Shown: positions 34,412 through 41,834 of the stretch, one piece after another
How positions within the stretch are numbered: position 1 is the stretch's first letter
Layout: every line of letters starts with the position of its first letter
DNA from: Aquimonas sp041395245
GTDB taxonomy: Bacteria; Pseudomonadota; Gammaproteobacteria; Xanthomonadales; Xanthomonadaceae
NCBI GenBank assembly: GCA_041395245.1
Contig: JAWLAY010000007.1
Span: 124,001-188,000, forward strand
Direction of reading: 5' to 3'
DNA length: 64,000 bases
The notes under the pieces: generated by a model
Databases searched by the model: none
Told to the model about the DNA's origin: nothing
Seen by the model: the letters and a program-made list of their open reading frames with translations, nothing else
Translations under genes and position numbers: made by a program

Positions 34412-34580
34412 CTAGGAGTCTGTCGGACTTGAAAGGGAATCGGCTGCAAATCCGTCTGGACGGTCCATTTTTCGCCGCTTCCTTGGGCAATAGTTCAACT
34501 ATTGCCCAGCGAAACCGGCAAAAACTGGCCTCGCCCAGCCAAATTTTCGCTTCGATTCTTCAAGTCCGACAGGCTCCTAG
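34412..34580. repeat. Structured multi-hairpin repeat element, copy 1 (169 bp)
   Basis: The ends CTAGGAGTCTG... (34412-34433) and ...GGCTCCTAG (34559-34580) form a 22-pair outer stem with one G-T wobble. Inside are TGGGCAATAG/CTATTGCCCA around TTCAA, then CTGG-CCTCGC-CCAG, followed by AATTTTCGCTTCGATTC. The same plan occurs at 46.7 and 62.7 kb with paired changes. No ORF is contained. Confidence 0.85.
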
Positions 34581-34746
34581 GCGGGCAAGCAACGCCTGTC
34601 GTGAGATTGGCTTCGCCTTGCCTGCGAAAAGCCATGCGCATCTGAGAGTCTCGCTGCAAAGAGGGGCGAGCACACGCTTGCCGACGACGCATCGGCCCCG
34701 TTCGGCTCGACTCAGTGACGGCGCAATGCGCGCAAAAGGAGCTTGA

Positions 34747-35376
34747 ATGACCAAGTCTCAACCTGTCGCCGTGCTGTCGGTGTTGTCCCCTGTTCCCTGG
34801 GGTACGTTGCTGCTCAGCACGGCAACGCTTGCACTGAGTGCTTACGTTGCATTCGAGATCAGCGGGACGTGGATGGGAAAGGTCAGGATCGTCGAACTTG
34901 AAAACTACGGCGTACGTTTCGAGCATATCCAGAATCTCGAACTCTGGCGGCTCGTGTCTTCGCAGCTCGTCCATGTTAAACAGCTACACATGGTGTCGGA
35001 CGTGTTCTGCCTGTTGTGGGTGGGCGCCGCCATCGAAAAACACGTGGGTACAATCCGCTTGCTCTTGCTTTGGCTAGTCGGCGGTTCCCTGGCGACGCTT
35101 TTCAGCACGTTGTTTGTACCCCCTCCGTGGAACCTGGGCACAGGGGCCTCGCAAGCGATCATGGTGATCGCCGGTACTGGGCTGTGGCTGGCGATTGAGG
35201 GCGTCGACCGGTCGAAGTCGCTGGTACTACCGGTGCTGTTCTCGATCGGCCTCGCGTTCGCCATCGACATTGTCCACGTCTACCATCCCAAGCCTGGGCA
35301 CGTCGCGGGTGTGATGTTCGGCATGGTGGCTGCCATGCTCTACAAAAGGAAAGCGGAGACACCATCGGCAACCTGA
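34747..35376 (+). CDS. Rhomboid-family intramembrane serine protease
   Basis: A 209-residue protein with about six TM helices. LWRLVSSQLVHVKQLHMVSDVFCLLWVGAAIE matches the L1/H-x-x-x-H region, the catalytic serine is S135 in GTGASQAIM, and the catalytic histidine is H185 in HPKPGHVAGVMFG. Together these give the rhomboid Ser-His dyad. ATG at 34747 follows AAAAGGAGCTTGA. It lies 166 bases downstream of structured repeat copy 1. Substrate unknown. Confidence 0.88.
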   Translation: MTKSQPVAVLSVLSPVPWGTLLLSTATLALSAYVAFEISGTWMGKVRIVELENYGVRFEHIQNLELWRLVSSQLVHVKQLHMVSDVFCLLWVGAAIEKHVGTIRLLLLWLVGGSLATLFSTLFVPPPWNLGTGASQAIMVIAGTGLWLAIEGVDRSKSLVLPVLFSIGLAFAIDIVHVYHPKPGHVAGVMFGMVAAMLYKRKAETPSAT

Positions 35377-35482
35377 AATGCTGCCCGGCTCCCGAACGGC
35401 CTTTCAAGACGCGGCACCTGACGGGCCGTTACCGTAGACGCCCTTGGTCAGTCTGAATGGCGAAACGCCGAGCGACGTCCCC

Positions 35483-35971
35483 TCACTCCCGCACCGGCAA
35501 CTCCAGCGTTTCCTTGACTTCTTCCATTACCGCATAGCTGCGCGAGCCGGCTACGCCGGGCAGGGTGAGCAGGGTGGTGCCGAGCAATTCGCGGTAGGCG
35601 ACCATGTCGGCGACGCGGGCCTTGATGAGGTAGTCAAAGTCGCCCGAGACCAGGTGGCACTCGAGCACTTGCGGCAGCGAAACGACTGCTTGCTTGAAGG
35701 CTTCGAACACGTCGTGCGAGGTGCGCACCAGACGGATTTCGACGAACACCAGCAGCCCGGCCTGCAGCTTGGAGGGGTTCAGGCGCGCGTGATAGCCACG
35801 AATGAAGCCTTCGTCCTCCAGCTTCTTGACCCGCTCCAGACAGGGCGTGGGCGACAGCCCGACCCGCTTGGCCAGTTCGACATTCGCCAGGCGTCCATCC
35901 TTCTGGAGCTCGCGAAGAATCTTTCTGTCGATTCTATCTATTTGATTAACAAGTACTTTTGTGGTTTTCAT
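35483..35971 (-). CDS. Lrp/AsnC-family transcriptional regulator
   Basis: A 162-residue regulator with an N-terminal HTH (IDRKILRELQKDGRLANVELAKRVGLSPTPCLERVKKLEDEGFI) and a C-terminal RAM domain (LVFVEIRL...VLECHLVSGDFDYLIKARV) that senses amino acids. It is divergent from ald across a 179-base AT-rich spacer, the usual arrangement for alanine-responsive control of alanine dehydrogenase. Confidence 0.95.
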   Translation of the reverse strand: MKTTKVLVNQIDRIDRKILRELQKDGRLANVELAKRVGLSPTPCLERVKKLEDEGFIRGYHARLNPSKLQAGLLVFVEIRLVRTSHDVFEAFKQAVVSLPQVLECHLVSGDFDYLIKARVADMVAYRELLGTTLLTLPGVAGSRSYAVMEEVKETLELPVRE

Positions 35972-36150
35972 GGGATTTTGTGCTGGCGAATCAAAGGCCG
36001 CAGTGGATCAGCGAGGTCAGTGCGGAAAATACAGACGATAACTCTGTCAGAGCGCACATAGACTCCGCAAACATTTTGCTTGTCGACACGGGAACAGGGA
36101 TTGTGGCCTGTTGCAGTGCGGCAATAACCCTTGCCAGTCAGGAGTCAGCC

Positions 36151-37269
36151 ATGCGTATCGGTGTGCCGAAGGAAATCAAGAACCACGAATACCGCGTCGG
36201 CATGGTGCCCGCCTCGGTCAAGGAGTTGGTGCTGCAAGGGCATCAGGTGATGGTCGAAACCCAGGCTGGTGCGGGCATTGGGTTCACCGACGCCGATTAC
36301 GTCGCGGCGGGTGCGACGGTGGTGGCCACCGCTGATGAGGTGTTTGCAAAAGCGGAAATGATCGTCAAGGTCAAGGAGCCGCAGGCCGTCGAGCGGGCGC
36401 GTCTGCGCGAAGGGCAGGTGTTGTTTACCTATCTGCATCTGGCGCCGGACTGGCCGCAGACCGAAGACCTGATCAAGTCGAAGGCGACCTGCATTGCGTA
36501 TGAGACCGTGACCTCGGCCAGCGGTGGTTTGCCCTTGCTGGCGCCGATGTCCGAAGTGGCCGGGCGCATGTCGATTCAGGCTGGCGCCACCGCGTTGCAG
36601 AAGGCCAATGGCGGCCGCGGCATGCTGCTCGGCGGCGTGCCCGGCGTGGAGCCCGCCAAGGTGGTGATTCTCGGTGGTGGTGTGGTCGGTGCCAACGCCG
36701 CACTGATGGCGGTCGGATTGGGTGCCCAGGTGGTGATTCTGGATCGGAACGTCGACGTGCTGCGCCGCCTGGTCGCCCAGTTCGGCACCCGCATCGAAAC
36801 CGTGTTCTCCAGCGCCGATGCCGTTGAGCGGCATGTGCTGGATGCCGATCTGGTGATCGGTGGCGTGCTGATTCCCGGTGCTGCCGCACCCAAGTTGGTG
36901 TCCGCGGATCTGGTCAAGCGCATGAAGCCGGGTTCGGCGGTCGTCGATGTGGCGATTGATCAGGGCGGTTGCTTTGAGACGGCGCACGCGACGACGCATG
37001 CCGAGCCCACCTACATCGTCGATGACGTGGTGCATTACTGCGTCGCCAACATGCCCGGTGCGGTGCCGCGCACCAGCACCTTCGCACTGAACAACGCGAC
37101 CTTGCCCTTCATCATCGAGCTGGCCAACAAAGGTGCGAAGCAGGCCTGCGCCGACAATGTGCATCTGCGTAACGGACTGAACGTGCATGCCGGTCAGGTC
37201 ACCTACAAGCCTGTCGCCGATGGTTTCAATCTGCCCTACGTCAGTGCAGAGAGCGCGTTGGGAATCTGA
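36151..37269 (+). CDS. ald: Alanine dehydrogenase
   Basis: Ald oxidatively deaminates L-alanine to pyruvate and ammonia with NAD. The 372-residue protein has H96 (YLHLAPDW), the NAD loop ILGGGVVGANAALMAVGLGA and D270 in VDVAIDQGGCFET. ATG at 36151 follows CAGGAG and gives the family start MRIGVPKEIKNHEYRVGMVP; upstream in-frame codons belong to the regulatory spacer. The divergent Lrp-type gene is the likely regulator. Confidence 0.97.
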   Translation: MRIGVPKEIKNHEYRVGMVPASVKELVLQGHQVMVETQAGAGIGFTDADYVAAGATVVATADEVFAKAEMIVKVKEPQAVERARLREGQVLFTYLHLAPDWPQTEDLIKSKATCIAYETVTSASGGLPLLAPMSEVAGRMSIQAGATALQKANGGRGMLLGGVPGVEPAKVVILGGGVVGANAALMAVGLGAQVVILDRNVDVLRRLVAQFGTRIETVFSSADAVERHVLDADLVIGGVLIPGAAAPKLVSADLVKRMKPGSAVVDVAIDQGGCFETAHATTHAEPTYIVDDVVHYCVANMPGAVPRTSTFALNNATLPFIIELANKGAKQACADNVHLRNGLNVHAGQVTYKPVADGFNLPYVSAESALGI

Positions 37270-37291
37270 TTTGCGGAACATTGATTGAACG

Positions 37292-37323
37292 TGGCCGCGC
37301 AGTGATGCGCGGCCATTTTTTTT
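37292..37323 (+). terminator. Intrinsic terminator of ald
   Basis: TGGCCGCGCA (37292-37301) pairs with TGCGCGGCCA (37306-37315) around GTGA and is followed by eight T residues (37316-37323), a textbook rho-independent terminator. Confidence 0.95.
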
Positions 37324-37477
37324 GCGCGACCGATCATGCGCATGTCGCCGTGCGTTGTGGCTTGTCTGGGGAATGCTTGTGTTTCGCTCGCGCCGATCCG
37401 TCGCGATCTTGAGATTCCTCAAACGCCTCGTTGCGGCTTGGGATCACCATGAAATTCCCCAGCCGAAGGAGGCCGAT

Positions 37478-37993
37478 ATGTCGATCACATCGATATGGCG
37501 CGTCGTGGTCTGTGGTCTGTCCATGCTGGCCCTCGGGCGAGCCGAGGCGGACATGGTGAATCTGGCCCTGAACAAGCCCATCACCGCGCTGACCGACACT
37601 GTGTCAGGTGCGCCCGAAGAGGTCGTGGATGGCCTGACTGCGACATCTTGGTGGAGTTATCAGGGAACCGTTTCCACGCTGTCGTTCGTCGTCGATCTCG
37701 GGCGTATCGAACCCTTTGTCGCGGTGATGCAGCAGCCGCGACAGACCTCGACATTCACGGTCGACATCTCGGTGGACGGCAATAACTGGCGAACCATTCA
37801 CCAGCAGTCGCTCGATTGGCCGGGCAATGTCGAAATCTCGTTCCTGCGCCTTGAGCGTCCGCGTGCGCGCTACTTCCGCTACATCGCTGGCAATGCCGAG
37901 ACGGCCTATGTGGGTATCGCGGAATTCCAGGTTTTCGATACGGATCGTGTGTTCGTCGATGACTTCGAGGGCGATCTAGTCGGTCTTCGCTGA
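37478..37993 (+). CDS. Secreted discoidin (F5/8 type C)-like protein with VFVDDFE tail
   Basis: A 171-residue exported protein. A signal peptide (about 1-24, ending RAEA) precedes NLALNKPITALTDTVSGAPEEVVDGLTATSWWS, FVVDLGRIEPFVAVMQQ, FTVDISVDGNNWRTI and RARYFRYIAGN...IAEFQVF, the strands of a discoidin-type carbohydrate-binding domain. The end reads DRVFVDDFEGDLVGLR, similar to the FADGFE/D tails of other secreted proteins here. ATG at 37478 follows GAAGGAGG. Likely surface or matrix binding. Confidence 0.78.
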   Translation: MSITSIWRVVVCGLSMLALGRAEADMVNLALNKPITALTDTVSGAPEEVVDGLTATSWWSYQGTVSTLSFVVDLGRIEPFVAVMQQPRQTSTFTVDISVDGNNWRTIHQQSLDWPGNVEISFLRLERPRARYFRYIAGNAETAYVGIAEFQVFDTDRVFVDDFEGDLVGLR

Positions 37994-37994
37994 G

Positions 37995-38038
37995 CGACGA
38001 CGAAGTGGATCGGAGGCCAGATCGATCCGCGCTCGTCG
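37995..38038 (+). terminator. Two-part hairpin after the discoidin gene
   Basis: CGACGA (37995-38000)/TCGTCG (38033-38038) encloses GGATCG (38007-38012)/CGATCC (38023-38028), starting just after the stop. No T-tract follows, so termination is uncertain. Confidence 0.35.
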
Positions 38039-38211
38039 ACTCCGCGCGCACTGTCGGCCTGAATTGCGCAAGGTCGCGGTGAATCCCGGTGGCCCTTGTG
38101 TCTTGCCACGTTCATGGCAGACTCACGCATGGGGGACGAGGAGGGTCCCTACATGGATTCCGGACCGGTACCGGAGACATGGTGGACCGGATACCACAGC
38201 GGCGGAGCGCC

Positions 38212-38499
38212 ATGCATTGCCTGATCTACAAAAGCCGCAAGAAGGAACAGGTGTTTGTTTACTGTGCCTCTGCCGAGGTCATTGAGCGGCTGCCCGCAGT
38301 ACTGCGTGAGCGCTTGGGCGGGCTGGATCGGGTGATGAGTCTGTGCCTCTCCCCGCAGCGCCGTCTGGCGCAGGCCAAGGCCATGACGGTTCTCGTCAAT
38401 CTGCGCCGTCTTGGCTACTACGTGCAAAGCAGCGATTCGGTCGACGTGTTGGAATTCAATGGTCGCCTGCTCGAAGCGGGTGACGAGGCGTCTGCGTGA
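38212..38499 (+). CDS. YcgL-domain protein
   Basis: A 95-residue protein with the YcgL pattern MHCLIYKSRKKEQVFVYCA...IERLPAVLRERLGGLDRVMSLCL...AQAKAMTVLVNLRRLGYYVQ. ATG at 38212 follows GGAG by about five bases; the longer upstream frame lacks family character. The GTG of the ankyrin gene overlaps its stop. Function of YcgL proteins is not established. Confidence 0.88.
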   Translation: MHCLIYKSRKKEQVFVYCASAEVIERLPAVLRERLGGLDRVMSLCLSPQRRLAQAKAMTVLVNLRRLGYYVQSSDSVDVLEFNGRLLEAGDEASA

Positions 38500-41400
38500 T
38501 CGGCTTGATCGCTGCGGTGTTGCTGTCTATCGCGTTGACCGGCGCAGCGGCCTTGAGTGGTTCGACGCTTCAGGCGGTGCTGGCGGGCGGCATTTCTTGG
38601 CTGTCCTTGGTGGCAGCGATATTCCACCTTCCGACCGAAAGCCTGGCACTGCGGGTTGACGCGAAGATGCTGCAACGCGCCGCATGGCTTTGGTTGCTGA
38701 CCGCTTTGCTGTTGTGTCTCCCTGCCTGGGCCTATGCCCAGCGACCGGGCGTGGGCTGGATCGTGATCGGCTGTTTTGCCTTGTCTGGTTGGGTGTTTCT
38801 GTCGGCGCGCAATTCGCTATGGACACTGGTTTGGCGACGGGCGCGACGCGGCCAATCCAACGCACTGTTGCGTGTCCGGCCTGATTTCTCGATCACCCTG
38901 CAGGTCGCGCTGATTCAGATGGCGGTGCTGGCTCTCGTGTTCATCGGGGCGTTTACATCGCTCGGCGGCGTCCAGCGCTTGCAGACCGTTCCGACCTTCG
39001 CCATTGCTGCCGTCATCGTTCTGCTGGCGGTGGGCCTGTTGGGCTTGGCGAGGCGGGTGATGTGGCGCGCGCTTTCGGGCATGCGGACGGAAGCCAATGA
39101 AACCAACGAGACGACGTCCATCGATATCGGGGTGGCGAAGGAACCCGAACCCTGCAACCTGTCATCGCCACTGACCCAACTGGAGAAGTGGGCGCGCGCT
39201 GGGCAGTACAGGCGTGTGGTGAGCGCTTTGCAGGCGGAGCCCGGTTTGTGGGAAGGCCTGCAAGGGGATGATCGCAAGCCCTTGCGACGCCTGCTGTCCT
39301 TGGCCTGTCAGCATGATGATGTGGAGCTGCTGCGGCATCTGATCCTGCTCGGTGCCAGTCTCAACCCGGAAGGCGAGGAGAGCCGTTCGCCCCTGCTGGC
39401 GGCGGTTCGCGACACGGTGACTGGCCGGCCCTCCATCGTGGCGATGTTGCTTGCCAACGGCGCCGATCCGAAGCAGGTCGATGGCGAAGGGCGCAGCGCC
39501 CTGCACCATGCGGCGCGCTACTCGAACCTTGATGTCGCCGCGCAACTGGTAGATGCCGGTTCGCCCTTGGATCTGCCGGATCGCGAGGGCAAGACGCCGC
39601 TGTATCTGGCTTGCGAGTGCGGCAACTGGCGGGCAGCGAAGTATTTGCTTGGACGCGGTGCCAAGACCGAATGGCCGGGCACCGAGCCGGCCCTGCTGGG
39701 GGCGGCGTCCGGGGATGACGACACCGCGGGGCTGGAACTGTTGCTGCGGCACAAATCACGCGTCAATGCGCTGGGCCGATTTGGTCGAAGCGCGTTGCAC
39801 GAAGCCAGTTTGCGCGGTAATGCGCGCATCGTGGCTGCCCTGCTGACGGCAGGTGCGGAGCCTGATCACCCGGATCAGGCCGGTGCCACGCCGTTGATGG
39901 AGGCGATTCGCTCCGGTGTCGATGCGGTGGTCGCCGCGTTTCGATCCGCGCGAATTGACGTCAACCGAACCGACCGCTATCGGCGCAGCGCGCTGCTGCT
40001 GGCCTGTTCAACTCCGCGTACCAGCCCAGCCATCGTGGCGACGCTGCTGGGCATGGGTGCGCGCAGCGACCTGCGTGACGAGCAAGGTCTGTCGGCACTC
40101 GATCACGCGTTGCAACGCGGCCGCTGGGATCTGGTGCGTTGCATCGATCCGGACCGCGACATTCCGGCTGCCCTCAGCGACGCGCCGAGCGGCGACGATG
40201 AATCCGCCGAGGCCTTCGAGCGGCTACGTCGTGCGGCACTGGCGGATCGGGTCGATCTGGTGCGGACGATGTTGGGCGATTCGCCTGCGCAGATGGCAAG
40301 GCTTGCCGAACGCTTGTTGCTGGAAGAGACCAACGGCACATTGCCTGCCGGTTTGCGCAACTGGTTGCTGCGCCTGCTATCGGTGGAGGGGGTGGATCGC
40401 CTGTTGGCCCATGCCTTGCGGACCGGTGGTTCGGATCTGGCTGCTGCTTTGATGCGTCTGGGCGGGCAGCCCAGCGGTCGCGGTTTGCTGGCAGCGTGGC
40501 TGGCGCAGGTCATTGCGCTTCCGTCGCGCTATCGCAGCGCGGAAAGCCTGTGTGCCGCGATGATCGGGCGTGGCGCGGATCTGCATGGCAAGGACACCGA
40601 CTTGCATCCGTTGCAGGGTCTGGTGCGACTGGGCTGGATGGAGGCCTTGCGTGAGGCGTTGGCCCGCGGCGCGGATCCCAACGTGGTCGATCATGCCGGA
40701 TTCACGCCGTTGATGACGGCGGCCAGTCGTGGCGATCTGGAGTCCGTGGTCTGTCTGATCCGTGCTGGCGCGCGGATCGATCTGCAATGTGCGGACGGTC
40801 GCACGGCGCTGGGGATGGCGTTGAGTGCGGGACGAACCGCGTTGATCGAGTGGCTCGACTGGTCGCGCTGGCCACACCCGAACAGGCCGCTGCGGCCCGA
40901 TGACCTGATCGCCGCCACACGCGCTGGCGATCTGAATGCGGTGAACTGTCTGCTGTCTTGCGGTTTCAGCGTGGATCAGCGTGATGAAAAGGGTAGTACC
41001 GCGCTGATTCACGCGTGCGGTGGCGGCGATCTGCGGATCGTGCGCGCGCTGCTGCAGGCGGGTGCGGATGTGAAGTTGACGGCCTCGACCGGCGCGACGG
41101 CATTGAGCGCCGCCATCATGCGGGGACATGTCGACATCGTGGCGGCATTGGTTGCTCAGCCGGACGTGCTCGCGCATCGCTTCGATGGCGGTGTGTCGCC
41201 GTTGATGCTGGCCGCCATGCTGGGGCGACAGGCGGTGCTCGAGCTACTGTTGAGCAGTGGGCTGGATGCCGAAGAGGCGGATGCTCAGGGCAATACCGTG
41301 CTGCACTATCTCGCCAGGTTCGGCTGCGCCACGTGTGAGATCGATTCGACCCTGCGTCTGTGGCAGCTGGTGCTCGCGACCGCGGCGGCGCGCCTGATCA

Positions 41401-41765
41401 ACCAGACCAATCAACGCGGTGATACGGCCTTGATGCTGGTGCTTGGTGCCGATACGCCCTTGCAGCCGTTTGCGAACGAGTCGGGCGTGACGCAGCAGGT
41501 CGCCTTGCTGATGCGCCACGGTGCCAGTCTGGATGGTCAGAACCAGCTTGGTGCCAGCGTGTTGCATCTGGCAGCACAACGTGGCGCGCTCAAATTGGTG
41601 GAGCAGTTGCTTGCCCTGGGCGCACCGCGTGGCTTGCGGGACACGATAGGTCGGGATGCAGGCGAAACCGCCTTGAGCAAAGGCTATGTCGACGTCGCCG
41701 CCGCGCTGCGCGGACCGACTGCGACGGTTTCGATGGCGCGCTTGCTGCGTCAGCCGGAAAACTGA
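38496..41765 (+). CDS. Membrane-anchored ankyrin-repeat protein
   Basis: A 1089-residue protein starting at GTG 38496, overlapping the ycgL stop by four bases. Residues 1-190 hold about five TM helices (for example LIAAVLLSIALTGAAALSG and VALIQMAVLALVFIGAF). After a charged linker, residues about 240-1080 form many ankyrin repeats, with units like GRSALHEASLRGNARIVAALLTAGAEPDHPDQAGATPLMEAI and GFTPLMTAASRGDLESVVCLIRAGARIDL. The repeats probably face the cytosol and bind proteins. There is no catalytic domain. The partner is unknown; coupling to ycgL is the only contextual clue. Confidence 0.9.
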   Translation: MIGLIAAVLLSIALTGAAALSGSTLQAVLAGGISWLSLVAAIFHLPTESLALRVDAKMLQRAAWLWLLTALLLCLPAWAYAQRPGVGWIVIGCFALSGWVFLSARNSLWTLVWRRARRGQSNALLRVRPDFSITLQVALIQMAVLALVFIGAFTSLGGVQRLQTVPTFAIAAVIVLLAVGLLGLARRVMWRALSGMRTEANETNETTSIDIGVAKEPEPCNLSSPLTQLEKWARAGQYRRVVSALQAEPGLWEGLQGDDRKPLRRLLSLACQHDDVELLRHLILLGASLNPEGEESRSPLLAAVRDTVTGRPSIVAMLLANGADPKQVDGEGRSALHHAARYSNLDVAAQLVDAGSPLDLPDREGKTPLYLACECGNWRAAKYLLGRGAKTEWPGTEPALLGAASGDDDTAGLELLLRHKSRVNALGRFGRSALHEASLRGNARIVAALLTAGAEPDHPDQAGATPLMEAIRSGVDAVVAAFRSARIDVNRTDRYRRSALLLACSTPRTSPAIVATLLGMGARSDLRDEQGLSALDHALQRGRWDLVRCIDPDRDIPAALSDAPSGDDESAEAFERLRRAALADRVDLVRTMLGDSPAQMARLAERLLLEETNGTLPAGLRNWLLRLLSVEGVDRLLAHALRTGGSDLAAALMRLGGQPSGRGLLAAWLAQVIALPSRYRSAESLCAAMIGRGADLHGKDTDLHPLQGLVRLGWMEALREALARGADPNVVDHAGFTPLMTAASRGDLESVVCLIRAGARIDLQCADGRTALGMALSAGRTALIEWLDWSRWPHPNRPLRPDDLIAATRAGDLNAVNCLLSCGFSVDQRDEKGSTALIHACGGGDLRIVRALLQAGADVKLTASTGATALSAAIMRGHVDIVAALVAQPDVLAHRFDGGVSPLMLAAMLGRQAVLELLLSSGLDAEEADAQGNTVLHYLARFGCATCEIDSTLRLWQLVLATAAARLINQTNQRGDTALMLVLGADTPLQPFANESGVTQQVALLMRHGASLDGQNQLGASVLHLAAQRGALKLVEQLLALGAPRGLRDTIGRDAGETALSKGYVDVAAALRGPTATVSMARLLRQPEN

Positions 41766-41834
41766 GGGCGGCACTGGCGGAAAGTCGGACCTTTCCGGGT
41801 TGTTGGGAAATATCCCCGCGATCAGGTGTCCGCC

